Shown here: positions 53,586-62,747 of the stretch, piece by piece
Numbering within the stretch: the first letter of the stretch is position 1
Layout: the number at the start of each line of letters is the position of its first letter
DNA from: Hyphomicrobiales bacterium
GTDB lineage: Bacteria > Pseudomonadota > Alphaproteobacteria > Rhizobiales > Beijerinckiaceae
Direction: 5' to 3'
Length of the DNA stretch: 64,000 nt
Assembly: GCA_019075865.1 (NCBI GenBank)
Contig: JAGXAN010000001.1
Span: 124,001 to 188,000, forward strand
Position numbers and translations under genes: made by a program
The notes under the pieces: generated by a model
What the model was told of the DNA's origin: nothing
Database searches by the model: none
What the model saw: only the letters and a program-made list of their open reading frames with translations

Positions 53586-54347
53586 ATGACCCTTTACACT
53601 TTGAGGTTACGGGCAAACACCACCCTTGCGGATAATCGAGGGGTGGCCGCGCGCCGCACCGCGACCTCGCCCGCGCAGCTCTACCTGCTGGCTGCAGCCA
53701 TATCGCTGGCGCTGGTATCCTACCTCTTCAGTCAAATCCGCGGTGCCCATATCTGGCGGCAGACCGTTGCGGATGCGCCGCAAGGGGTCGTTGGCCACGC
53801 GGCCCCAGACCATGCGTGGGTGCCGATTTCCGAACCGTTCAAGCGCTATTCGCTGGAATCGCGACGATTTGGCAATGCGCCGGCCCATTATTATGCCGCT
53901 CGTGAGCAGGGCGGGCAGGGTCGCATGGACGCTTTGGAATTTGGTGATATCCAGACGCCCGCGCCCTATCTGTCGATGGCGATTGCCACTCTGGCGCAAA
54001 CGACACCGGCCGGGCGCGCCGCCTTTACCCCGGATGGCGAAATCACCAACAGCTTTGGCCAGATCCACTATGCCGCCCAACCGGCCAAGGCCGGCCCCGC
54101 CCGCACCTGCCTCTACTTCGACTGGACACATGATGAACCGTCAGTCCATGTCAGTGGGGTGGCGTGCCCGCATGTGGGTGCCGCGACCTTGACCCCGCAG
54201 GCCATGGCCTGCCTGATGCAGCGCCTCGATTTGAATGGCGCGGCGGATGAGCGCCCGCTGCGCCAATATTTTGTCATGGCCGAACTGCGTCAGGATCACT
54301 ATTGTCTGGGCGCGCAATATGTAGTTGCAGCCAGCCCGAACCCCTAG
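53586..54347 (+). CDS. Hypothetical single-pass membrane protein
   Basis: This 253-residue protein has one hydrophobic segment (LYLLAAAISLALVSYLFSQI, about residues 30-49) after a basic N-terminus. The rest is probably periplasmic and contains GGQGRMDALEFGDIQTPAPYL and four Cys residues near the C-terminus. I do not recognize the family. A start at 53535 (TTG) is less likely. It precedes the small exported orphan by 80 bp. Confidence 0.65.
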   Translation: MTLYTLRLRANTTLADNRGVAARRTATSPAQLYLLAAAISLALVSYLFSQIRGAHIWRQTVADAPQGVVGHAAPDHAWVPISEPFKRYSLESRRFGNAPAHYYAAREQGGQGRMDALEFGDIQTPAPYLSMAIATLAQTTPAGRAAFTPDGEITNSFGQIHYAAQPAKAGPARTCLYFDWTHDEPSVHVSGVACPHVGAATLTPQAMACLMQRLDLNGAADERPLRQYFVMAELRQDHYCLGAQYVVAASPNP

Positions 54348-54427
54348 TTTTCCCGCATGCAACCCCCATTTCAACAATCCCAATTGCCGCCCGCTTGGGG
54401 TGGCACGCGGATCAAGGAGGAGCCATC

Positions 54428-54763
54428 ATGTTCAAGGTTTCATCACTGCCAGTTGCCGTGGCGCTTGTCTGCGCAGGTTTGGCATTTGGCGCGGGGGCGG
54501 CCTTCGCGCAGCCTGTGCATCATCGCAGCAGCGCTTCGGTTCACCACCCGCGTGGATATTTTGTGCCGCCGGTCATTCACGGCCGCAATTTCATGGATTC
54601 CGGCTCCATCGTGCCCGAGGGCAGCCTGAACCAATATTACACCGTTAACACCTATTTCGCACGGTCGCCGACGCAAACCTATCGCCCCGACAGCTTTGGC
54701 GATGACTTGCGGCCCAACAGCTTCACCGTTCCGGGCACGCCGCAGCCGCTTTTCGAATTCTGA
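54428..54763 (+). CDS. Small exported protein of unknown function
   Basis: This 111-residue protein has a clear signal peptide (MFKVSSLPVAVALVCAGLAF, cleaved after GAAFA). The mature part (QPVHHRSSASVHHPRGYFVP, then YYTVNTYFARSPTQTYRPDS) is His-, Tyr- and Ser-rich without Cys. The strong ribosome site AAGGAGG supports the ATG. No family was recognized. It is followed by a hairpin that overlaps the leuB stop. Confidence 0.7.
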   Translation: MFKVSSLPVAVALVCAGLAFGAGAAFAQPVHHRSSASVHHPRGYFVPPVIHGRNFMDSGSIVPEGSLNQYYTVNTYFARSPTQTYRPDSFGDDLRPNSFTVPGTPQPLFEF

Positions 54764-54794
54764 GTTCGAATGGCGGGTTGCGGGACTTCGCGGC

Positions 54795-54821
54795 GCGGCG
54801 GGTTTTAGCCCGCCGCCTTTT
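54795..54821 (+). terminator. Hairpin between the exported orphan and leuB
   Basis: GCGGCGGG / CCCGCCGC arms (54795-54802, 54809-54816) with a 6-nt loop are followed by CTTTT on the plus strand. It includes the leuB stop codon. Termination for the exported orphan is plausible but the T-tract is short. Confidence 0.5.
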
Positions 54822-55905
54822 GCAGGGCACCGATAACCGCGTCGCCCATTTGCTGGGTGGAAGCGGAGCCGCCGATATCAGCCGTGCGCAGGCCCGAGGC
54901 GAGCACATCGGCAATGGCCGCGTCGAGATGATTGGCGGCGTCCTGCAGATCGAACGAATAACGCAAGGCCATGCTGAACGATCCGATCATCGCCAGCGGA
55001 TTGGCCACACCCTTGCCCGCGATATCGGGGGCCGAACCATGCACCGGCTCATAAAGCGCCTTGCGGGTGCCGGTCTTGGCGTCGGCCAGACCCAGGGAAG
55101 CGGATGGCAGCATACCCAGCGAGCCGGTGAGCATCGAAGCGACGTCCGACAGCATGTCGCCGAACAGGTTGTCGGTGACAATCACGTCAAACTGCTTGGG
55201 CGCGCGCACCAGTTGCATACCCAGAGCATCGGCAAGCTGGTGCTCCAGCACCACATCCGGATATTCGCGCTTGTGCAGGGCATTCATGGTTTCAAACCAC
55301 AATACGCCCGATTTCATCACATTGCGCTTGTCGGAAGAGGTGACCTTGTTGGAACGCTTGCGCGCCAGTTCAAAGGCGACGCGCCCGATCCGCTCAATTT
55401 CGAACGTGTCATAAACCTGCGTGTCAATGCCGCGCTTCTGGCCATTGCCCAGATCACGGATTTCTTTCGGCTCGCCAAAATACACGCCGCCGGTCAATTC
55501 GCGCACGATCATCAGATCGAGGCCCTCGACCAGATCGCGCTTCAGCGAGGATGCCTCCGCCAGCGCCGGGTAGCAGATGGCCGGGCGCAAATTGGCGAAC
55601 AAAGCCATATCCTTGCGCAGTCGCAGCAACCCCGCTTCCGGGCGAACCTCATAGGGCACGCCATCCCATTTCGGGCCACCGACCGCCCCAAACAACACGG
55701 CATCCGCCGCTTGCGCCAAAGCCATATCGCTTTCGCTGATCGCCGCGCCATGCGCGTCAAAGGCGCAGCCGCCGACAAGTCCCTTCTCAATTTCAAACCG
55801 GACCACGCCGGCCTTGGCGTGCCAATCCATGACGCGTTCGACTTGCGCCATGACCTCGGGGCCGATGCCATCACCGGGCAAGAGAAAGAGCTTGTAGCTT
55901 TTCAT
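54805..55905 (-). CDS. leuB: 3-Isopropylmalate dehydrogenase
   Basis: This 366-residue enzyme oxidatively decarboxylates 3-isopropylmalate in leucine synthesis with NAD+. The sequence GDGIGPEV, the substrate segment [13 protein letters not shown], and the [11 protein letters not shown] metal-binding motif are present. The ATG at 55905 ([13 protein letters not shown]) was chosen. Those at 55917 and 55929 are upstream in-frame. The start is divergent from the carbonic anhydrase gene. Confidence 0.96.
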   Translation of the reverse strand: MKSYKLFLLPGDGIGPEVMAQVERVMDWHAKAGVVRFEIEKGLVGGCAFDAHGAAISESDMALAQAADAVLFGAVGGPKWDGVPYEVRPEAGLLRLRKDMALFANLRPAICYPALAEASSLKRDLVEGLDLMIVRELTGGVYFGEPKEIRDLGNGQKRGIDTQVYDTFEIERIGRVAFELARKRSNKVTSSDKRNVMKSGVLWFETMNALHKREYPDVVLEHQLADALGMQLVRAPKQFDVIVTDNLFGDMLSDVASMLTGSLGMLPSASLGLADAKTGTRKALYEPVHGSAPDIAGKGVANPLAMIGSFSMALRYSFDLQDAANHLDAAIADVLASGLRTADIGGSASTQQMGDAVIGALQKAAG

Positions 55906-56089
55906 GCAGATTTCCATTCCTGACAGCAAAATAAGGGTGTTTCACTGGGTGATACTGAATTGTTGCGGATTTTGCAATCAGCCGCAACGGCATGGGCCAC
56001 AGGTTGACTTAGGGTCAAAATCGCAGCAATTGAATTCCCAGCAGATTTGTGCCGTGCAAATTGGTGCTTTGCAAAAGGGAGAATGCGTC

Positions 56090-56803
56090 GTGACCGACAC
56101 CAAATTGGCCACCCACGTTTTTCCAGCTCGGTTGCTGGAAGGGTATGAATCGTTTCTGGGCACCCGTTTTCCCGCCGAACAGCAGCGCTTTCGCTCCCTT
56201 GCTGAAAAGGGTCAGAAGCCTACCATCATGCTGATTGGCTGCTGCGACTCGCGGGTGTCGCCCGAAGTGATTTTTGATGCGGGTCCTGGTGAGATTTTTG
56301 TGGTGCGCAATGTCGCCAATCTGGTGCCACCCTACCGCCCGAATGATGATTTGCATGGCACATCGGCCGCGCTGGAATTTGCGGTGATGGCATTGCGGGT
56401 GCAGCATGTGGTGGTGATGGGCCATGCCTCGTGCGGCGGCATCAAGAGCTTTGTCGAGGGCGAGGCCGACCCCTATCAAAGACCATTGTCGCCTGGCGAT
56501 TTCATCGGCAAATGGATGAGCCTGATCGAGCCGGCTTTCCGCGAACTCCCGCCCCAGCGCGAACATGAAAGCCAGATTGATTTTGCGGACCGCCTCGGAC
56601 AGCGCGCCGTGATCCAGAGCCTTGCCAACCTGCGCAGCTTTCCGTGCGTGCAGAATTTGGAAAGTCGCGACCGTTTGCACTTGCATGGCGCGTTTTTCGG
56701 TGTGGCCGATGGCCGGTTGCAGGTTCTGGACGAGGCGAGCGGGCAGTTTGAACCGGTTGCCGAACAAAGCCATCAGGCGGTGACGCAGGCCCTGCGTTTT
56801 TGA
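56090..56803 (+). CDS. Beta-class carbonic anhydrase
   Basis: This 237-residue enzyme interconverts CO2 and bicarbonate. Zinc ligands are in CCDSR (Cys51 with Asp53/Arg55) and in GHASCGG (His and Cys). The GTG start at 56090 is preceded by GGGAGA. The frame open back to 55904 would read through the leuB promoter and is rejected. It is divergent from leuB. Confidence 0.93.
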   Translation: MTDTKLATHVFPARLLEGYESFLGTRFPAEQQRFRSLAEKGQKPTIMLIGCCDSRVSPEVIFDAGPGEIFVVRNVANLVPPYRPNDDLHGTSAALEFAVMALRVQHVVVMGHASCGGIKSFVEGEADPYQRPLSPGDFIGKWMSLIEPAFRELPPQREHESQIDFADRLGQRAVIQSLANLRSFPCVQNLESRDRLHLHGAFFGVADGRLQVLDEASGQFEPVAEQSHQAVTQALRF

Positions 56804-56813
56804 GGCCCAAACG

Positions 56814-58352
56814 TCAGGCAGCCTGCGAGCGCCCCAACTGGCCAGCGCGATAGGACAAAGCTTCGGCCAGATGCACCCGGGCGATTTGCGGCCTGTTGTC
56901 GAGATCGGCAATCGTGCGGGCGAGCTTCAGAATGCGATGAAATCCGCGCGCTGAAAGTTTCAGGCGCTCGGCGGCATCGCGCACCAGCGCCGTAGAGCCA
57001 GCATCCAGTTGCGCCACGGTTTCAATCACCTGCGCCGGGGCCGCCGCATTGGCGGTAATGTGCGGCAGGCCAATCGCCTTGTAGCGCGCAACCTGAATGG
57101 CGCGCGCCGCTGCCACCCGCGCTGCGACTTCCGCCGAGCCTTCCGCCGGGGGTGGCAGAATCAGGTCGGCGGCACTCACCGCCGGCACTTCGATGTGCAA
57201 ATCCATGCGGTCCAGAAGGGGGCCGGACAGCCGCGCTTGATATTGCGCCATGCAGCGCTCATTGGGCTGGCGCTTGCAGGCATAGCCGGGGTCCGTGGCA
57301 TGGCCGCAGCGGCACGGGTTCATCGCGGCGATCAATTGAAACCGCGCCGGATAGGTAACGCGATGGTTGGCGCGGGCGATGGATACCTCGCCGGTTTCGA
57401 TGGGCTGGCGCAGGCTGTCGAGCACTTGCGGCTGAAATTCGGCAAATTCGTCGAGAAACAGCACGCCGTGATGGGCCAGCGACACTTCGCCGGGCCGCGC
57501 ATGCACGCCCCCGCCTACCAGTGCCGCCATCGAGGCGGAATGATGCGGCGCGCGGAATGGGCGCTGTGCCGACAATTCGCCCCCGGCCAGCGCACCGGCC
57601 ACCGAATGTATCATCGAAACTTCCAGCAATTCGCGCGCGGTGAGCGGTGGCAGGATCGAGGCCAGCCGCGCCGCCAACATGCTTTTGCCCGAGCCCGGCG
57701 GGCCGTTCATCAACAGATTGTGGCCACCAGCCGCCGCAATTTCCAGCGCGCGCTTGGCACTTTCCTGCCCCTTGATGTCGCGCAAATCCGGTTGCAACCG
57801 ATCCTGCCCGCGCACGGCCGGCACGGGGCGCGCCATCACCTGCGTGCCCTTGAAATGGTTGGCCAACTGGATCAGCGAGCGCGGTGCCAGAATCTCGATA
57901 TCGCCGGACGCCCACGCCGCCTCCGGGCCGCAATCGGCCGGGCAAATCAATCCATGCCCGCGGGCATTGGCCGCCACTGCAGCCGGCAGCACACCCGCAA
58001 CAGCGGTGATTGTGCCATCCAGCGCCAATTCGCCAAGCACCGTGAAATTGGCGAGGCTGTCGGCGGGGATTGCGCCAATCGCCGCCATTACCCCAAGCGC
58101 GATCGGCAAATCATAATGGCTGCCTTCCTTGGGCAGATCGGCCGGGGCCAGATTGACCACAATCCGCCGCGCCGGCAGCGCCAGCCCCGATGCGTTCAGC
58201 GCCGCTCGTACCCGCTCGCGCGATTCGGCTACCGCCTTGTCACCCAGCCCGACCACGAGGAACTGGATGGCACCATTGGAAATTTGCACCTGCACATCCA
58301 CAGGGCGCGCTTCAATGCCCTCAAACGACGCCGTTGAAATACGCACAACCAT
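56814..58352 (-). CDS. YifB/ComM-family Mg-chelatase-like AAA ATPase
   Basis: This 512-residue protein has an N-terminal chelatase-like domain (MVVRISTASFEGIEARPVDV) and an AAA+ core with Walker A GPPGSGKS, Walker B GVLFLDEF, and the cysteine-containing NPCRCGHATDPGYAC. ComM is a helicase that promotes branch migration during natural transformation. The family is broader and YifB function is less clear. The ATG at 58352 was chosen over 58385 by conservation. It is convergent with the carbonic anhydrase gene, 10 bp apart. Confidence 0.92.
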   Translation of the reverse strand: MVVRISTASFEGIEARPVDVQVQISNGAIQFLVVGLGDKAVAESRERVRAALNASGLALPARRIVVNLAPADLPKEGSHYDLPIALGVMAAIGAIPADSLANFTVLGELALDGTITAVAGVLPAAVAANARGHGLICPADCGPEAAWASGDIEILAPRSLIQLANHFKGTQVMARPVPAVRGQDRLQPDLRDIKGQESAKRALEIAAAGGHNLLMNGPPGSGKSMLAARLASILPPLTARELLEVSMIHSVAGALAGGELSAQRPFRAPHHSASMAALVGGGVHARPGEVSLAHHGVLFLDEFAEFQPQVLDSLRQPIETGEVSIARANHRVTYPARFQLIAAMNPCRCGHATDPGYACKRQPNERCMAQYQARLSGPLLDRMDLHIEVPAVSAADLILPPPAEGSAEVAARVAAARAIQVARYKAIGLPHITANAAAPAQVIETVAQLDAGSTALVRDAAERLKLSARGFHRILKLARTIADLDNRPQIARVHLAEALSYRAGQLGRSQAA

Positions 58353-58496
58353 GGCAGCCCCCGCGCCGTCTCCTGAAAATCTCAAGCAAAGCTAGCGCAT
58401 AAAAATGCCATTGACAAGAACATTAAAAGAACATTAAACCAAATAAATACCCGCTTCCTTGGCTACGTGCGGGCCTGAAAATGGAGATGGACGCGA

Positions 58497-59126
58497 GTGA
58501 CGGTGGCAATTCAAATCGTGCCGGGGGTAACCTATTATCCCGGCTGGCTGCCGGTGGAGGGGCAGCGGCAATTGCTGCAAAAGCTGGAAGAAATCCTGGT
58601 CGCGGCACCGTTGTTTCAGCCGACCATGCCACGCACCGGCAAGCCGTTTTCCGTGCAGATGAGCAATTGCGGGTCGCTGGGCTGGGTCTCGGATCGTCAG
58701 GGCGGTTACCGCTATCAGGCCACCCACCCGCAAACCGGCGCGCCCTGGCCGGAAATGCCGAAGATTTTGCAAACGGCCTGGACCGATCTCGCCCATTACG
58801 CGCCGGGCCCGCAGGCCTGCCTGATCAATTATTACAAGGACACCGCGCGCATGGGCCTGCATCAGGACCGGGACGAGGCCGATTTTGATGCCCCGGTTTT
58901 GTCGCTGTCGCTTGGCGATACCGGCCTGTTTCGCATCGGCGGCCAGGAGCGCAGCGACAAGACCAAGTCACTGAAGCTGCAATCGGGGGATGTTCTGGTC
59001 TTCGGTGGCCCGGCGCGGCTTGCCTTTCATGGCATTGACCGCATCATGCCCGGCACATCCACCCTGCTGCCAAACGGCGGCAGGATCAATTTGACATTGC
59101 GCCGGGTGGATGCCCCACCGGCGTAA
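58497..59126 (+). CDS. alkB: AlkB-family alpha-ketoglutarate-dependent dioxygenase (DNA/RNA repair)
   Basis: This 209-residue dioxygenase removes alkyl groups from DNA and RNA bases. It has the Fe(II) triad His122, Asp124 and His178, and the 2-oxoglutarate motif RINLTLR (Arg196, Asn198, Arg202), as in E. coli AlkB. The start is a GTG at 58497. A purine-rich GGAGATGG precedes it. It is convergent with grpE, 9 bp apart. Confidence 0.94.
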   Translation: MTVAIQIVPGVTYYPGWLPVEGQRQLLQKLEEILVAAPLFQPTMPRTGKPFSVQMSNCGSLGWVSDRQGGYRYQATHPQTGAPWPEMPKILQTAWTDLAHYAPGPQACLINYYKDTARMGLHQDRDEADFDAPVLSLSLGDTGLFRIGGQERSDKTKSLKLQSGDVLVFGGPARLAFHGIDRIMPGTSTLLPNGGRINLTLRRVDAPPA

Positions 59127-59135
59127 GCCGTCGGC

Positions 59136-59726
59136 TCAGCCCTTGGGGCCGCCTTTGGACGTGCCGACCTTGGCCGGGCGCAGCACCCTGTCTCCAATCG
59201 TATAACCTTCTTCCATCACCTGCGCGACCGTGCCGTGCGGCTGGCTCTCGTCGGGAATTTCAAACAGCACCTCGTGCAGGTGCGGGTCGAATTTGGCGCC
59301 TTGTGCCACCACCGGCTTCACACCGTGACGGGCGAGGCGCGAAAGAAAGTCGCGCTGCGTCAGTTCCATGCCCTCGACAAAGCTTTGCAGCGCCGGATCG
59401 GCCGCCGACCGCACGTCGGCGGGCACATTGGCCAGCGCTCGCGTCATATTGTCATTGAAGGTGAGCATGTCGCGCGCAAAATTGGCAACGCCGTAAATCT
59501 TGGCATCGGCGACTTCCCGCTCGGTGCGCCGGCGCAGATTTTCCATCTCGGCCAGCGTGCGCAAATTTCGGTCTTTCAGGCTGGCAACCTCGGTCTGCAG
59601 CGCTTGCAGCACCGCGTAAGGGTCAGGCTCGCCCGGCGCGACTTCGGCGTCCGCCAGCGTTTCCGCCTCGTTGTCGACTTGGGAATCGTGGGTTTTGTGC
59701 GGTTTGTGATCTTTGTGACTGGTCAT
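59136..59726 (-). CDS. grpE: Nucleotide exchange factor GrpE
   Basis: This 196-residue cochaperone of DnaK has a hydrophilic N-terminus (HKDHKPHKTHDSQVDNEAET), a long helix (ALQTEVASLKDRNLRTLAEM, ENLRRRTEREVADAK), and a beta domain (VMEEGYTIGDRVLRPAKVGTS). It follows glnD with a 76-bp gap, same strand, and may have its own heat-shock promoter. hrcA, which often precedes it, is not seen. Confidence 0.95.
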   Translation of the reverse strand: MTSHKDHKPHKTHDSQVDNEAETLADAEVAPGEPDPYAVLQALQTEVASLKDRNLRTLAEMENLRRRTEREVADAKIYGVANFARDMLTFNDNMTRALANVPADVRSAADPALQSFVEGMELTQRDFLSRLARHGVKPVVAQGAKFDPHLHEVLFEIPDESQPHGTVAQVMEEGYTIGDRVLRPAKVGTSKGGPKG

Positions 59727-59802
59727 GATATTCCGCTAACTTGGTTCAACTTTACCACCCGATATCAGGGCGCAGCGGCAAAAAATCAAGGCAATTTATA
59801 AT

Positions 59803-62583
59803 TTAACCATGCAGGGTTTCCAATAAAAGCCTGCGCACCGCACTGGCGCGTGCCGGATTGGTGATTTTGGCACCGGTGAGATCGGTGACATAAAATGTAT
59901 CGACCGCCTTTTCGCCAAAAGTTACGATATGGGAAGAGCCGATGTTGAGGTTGAGCTTGGAGATCGCATTGGTCAGGTCATAAAGCAATCCGGGCCGATC
60001 AAGCCCGGAAACTTCGATGACGGTATGCTTGGTCGACAGATTGTTGTCGATGGAAACTTCCGGCGCGAGGCGAAAGGTCTCCTCCCGCCCTTTGGACAGG
60101 CCGCCCTTGGCTTTGACCAGCGTGCTGATATGCACACCGCCCCGCAGCGCCTGCTCGATGGTCTGCGCGACTTTTTCGGCGCGGCGCAATTCATCGCAAT
60201 CCTGTTCGAATGCACGCGAGATAAAAATGGAATCCAGCGCCAGCCCATCCGTGGTCGTGAAAATATGGGCGTCGACGATATTGGCCCCCGAGGCGGCGCA
60301 AGCCCCGGCGATGATCGCCAGAAGGCGCGGATGGTCGGGCGCGACCACAGTCAATTCGGTAACGCCGCGAAACGCGTCGGTGAAATATTGCGTGGCCATC
60401 GGGCGGTTTTCAAGGGCGCAGGCCTGTAACAGTTTGGCGTGCTGCAACTGGCGGCCAATGTCCACTTTCAGCCAATAGGCCGGGTAATGGCGGCTGGCAT
60501 AGGTGGCAAATTCTTCATCCGTCCATTGCGGCAGCGCCAGGCGCAATTCGGCCTGCTTGGCCTGCACCCGCCGATTGCGGTCCACCGACGAATGCCCCCC
60601 GCCCAGCACAACTTCGGTTTCCCAATAGAGCGAGCGCAGCAATTCGCCTTTCCAGCCGTTCCAGACGCCCGGGCCGACCGCCCGCGTGTCGCAAATGGTG
60701 AGTATCAGCAGCAGCCGCAGCCGTTCCATGGTCTGAACGAGGCTCGCAAAACTGGCAATCGTGCCGGGGTCGGAGAGGTCGCGCCCCTGCGCCGTGTTCG
60801 ACATCACCAGATGGTTTTCGATCAGCCACGCCACCATGTCGGTTTCGGCCGGGGTCAGGCCAAGGCGCGGGCATAATGTGCGGGCAATGGCCGCCCCCGC
60901 GATGGAATGGTCTTCAGGCCGCCCCTTGGCAATGTCATGCAGGAAAACCGCCACATAAAGCGCGCGGCGGTTTTGGGTGGAACGAATCAACTGGGTGGCA
61001 AGCGGGTGATCGTCACTGAATCGACCGCTTTCAATATTGGCGAGCACGCCAACCGTGCGCAAAAGGTGCTCATCAACCGTGTAATGATGGTACATGTTGA
61101 ATTGCATCATCGCGACGACGCGGCCAAATTCGGGAATGAAGCGGCCCAAAACCCCAGCTTCGTTCATCAGGCGCAGCACTGTCTCCGGCACGTGCCGCGA
61201 GGTCAGGATTTCCAGAAACAGCCGGTTGGCTTCCTTGTTGTGGCGCACCGCATTGGTAATGCGGGCCAGTGAGCGCGTCACCAGCCGCGTCGCCTCGGGA
61301 TGGATGGCAACGCCGGTCTCGTCGGCGAGGTGGAATATCCGGATCAGATTGACCGGATCGCGCTCAAAAGCCGTCGGACTTGCGACATTGATGCGGTCAT
61401 TGTCGATGATGAAATCGCCGGTAACCACGCTTGGACGGCGGCGGCGGAACCGGCCGACAAACCGGTCGAGAATGGCGCGCGGTTTGGCCTGGCGCTCCTC
61501 CAGTGCCGCGCAGACGCTGGCGGTCAGATCGCCGACATTCTTGGCCACCAGAAAATAATGCTTCATGAAGCGTTCGACGCCATCCTGACCGGCGCGGCTG
61601 GTATAGCCAAGGCGATCGGCAATCTGCCGCTGAAAATCGAACGACAGCCGCTCCTCTGCCCGCCCCGACACGAAATGCAGGTGGCAGCGCACCGCCCATA
61701 AAAACTCCTCACAGCGGCACGCCAGCTGAAATTCGCGCGGCGTAAACAGCCCGGCGGTCACCAGTTCCGAGGCCCTCGGCACGCGATAGACATATTTGCC
61801 GATCCAGAACAAAGTGTTGAGATCGCGGATACCACCCTTGCCTTCCTTGATATTGGGCTCGACCAGATAGCGCGAACTGCCGGCTTGCCCGACCCGCTGG
61901 TCGCGCTCGGCGAGTTTGGCGGTGACAAAATCCAGCGCGCCCAGACGCACGATCTGATCGTCAAACCGGCTCTGCAATTCATCAAACAGTTTCCGGTGGC
62001 CAAGGATCAGCCGTGCTTCCAGCACTGTGGTGCGGATGGTCATGTCTTCCGCCGAACGCTTGAGCGTTTCATCAATGTTGCGGGTGGCGTGGCCCACCTT
62101 CTGCCGCAAATCCCACAAAACGTAGAGGATCGCCTGAACCGCTTTTTCGCTCCAGCCGGATGCCTTGTTGGGCAGGAGAAACAACAGGTCAATGTCCGAA
62201 CCCGGCGCCAGGGTCGCCCGTCCGTAGCCACCCACGGCGATGATGCACAATTGCTCGCGCTCCAGGGCTGAGGCCGGCGGATGCACATGGGCGCAGACAT
62301 AATCGAATATGCAGGCGATCAGATCGTCTTCCAGCCGCGACAGTGCGCGCGCGCAGGCCATGCCTCGCCCGCCTGCCTCCAGATGGGCGCGCGCCTTGGC
62401 CCGGCCCGCCGCCAGCGCCTGCCCGAAATGGGCGACGACCGCTTTGCGAAAAGCCGCATCGTCACCGGCCTCGGCGCGCAAGCGCGCGATGGTTTGCGTC
62501 GAAGTTGCCAGATCCAGCGGATCCGTTGCTTCGGCAGGATGGGCGGGCTCGGAAGGTGCGGGAAGCGAGTCGATTATCGTCAT
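59803..62583 (-). CDS. glnD: [Protein-PII] uridylyltransferase GlnD
   Basis: This 926-residue bifunctional enzyme uridylylates PII when glutamine is low and deuridylylates it when high. The N-terminal nucleotidyltransferase has GGYGRATLAPGSDIDLLFL with the metal Asp pair. The HD hydrolase has HDIAKG. Two ACT domains at the C-terminus (TVVAPDHPRLLAIIAGACAA and VSGLDRPGLLYDLTNAISKL) sense glutamine. It is a complete, typical-length GlnD and controls nitrogen assimilation. Confidence 0.95.
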   Translation of the reverse strand: MTIIDSLPAPSEPAHPAEATDPLDLATSTQTIARLRAEAGDDAAFRKAVVAHFGQALAAGRAKARAHLEAGGRGMACARALSRLEDDLIACIFDYVCAHVHPPASALEREQLCIIAVGGYGRATLAPGSDIDLLFLLPNKASGWSEKAVQAILYVLWDLRQKVGHATRNIDETLKRSAEDMTIRTTVLEARLILGHRKLFDELQSRFDDQIVRLGALDFVTAKLAERDQRVGQAGSSRYLVEPNIKEGKGGIRDLNTLFWIGKYVYRVPRASELVTAGLFTPREFQLACRCEEFLWAVRCHLHFVSGRAEERLSFDFQRQIADRLGYTSRAGQDGVERFMKHYFLVAKNVGDLTASVCAALEERQAKPRAILDRFVGRFRRRRPSVVTGDFIIDNDRINVASPTAFERDPVNLIRIFHLADETGVAIHPEATRLVTRSLARITNAVRHNKEANRLFLEILTSRHVPETVLRLMNEAGVLGRFIPEFGRVVAMMQFNMYHHYTVDEHLLRTVGVLANIESGRFSDDHPLATQLIRSTQNRRALYVAVFLHDIAKGRPEDHSIAGAAIARTLCPRLGLTPAETDMVAWLIENHLVMSNTAQGRDLSDPGTIASFASLVQTMERLRLLLILTICDTRAVGPGVWNGWKGELLRSLYWETEVVLGGGHSSVDRNRRVQAKQAELRLALPQWTDEEFATYASRHYPAYWLKVDIGRQLQHAKLLQACALENRPMATQYFTDAFRGVTELTVVAPDHPRLLAIIAGACAASGANIVDAHIFTTTDGLALDSIFISRAFEQDCDELRRAEKVAQTIEQALRGGVHISTLVKAKGGLSKGREETFRLAPEVSIDNNLSTKHTVIEVSGLDRPGLLYDLTNAISKLNLNIGSSHIVTFGEKAVDTFYVTDLTGAKITNPARASAVRRLLLETLHG

Positions 62584-62747
62584 GGACAGAAATTAGCATG
62601 ATTATTGGTTTGCAAGGAAGCCTCAAGCTTAATCAGCAACAACCCGAAGGGCATGGCGCATACCAGCCTTGCAGGACTCGCCTCGACGGGTTGCAAAATT
62701 TTCGATTATAGAACTATGGTAGGACAAATAGATCAGGGAGTGCGTGC

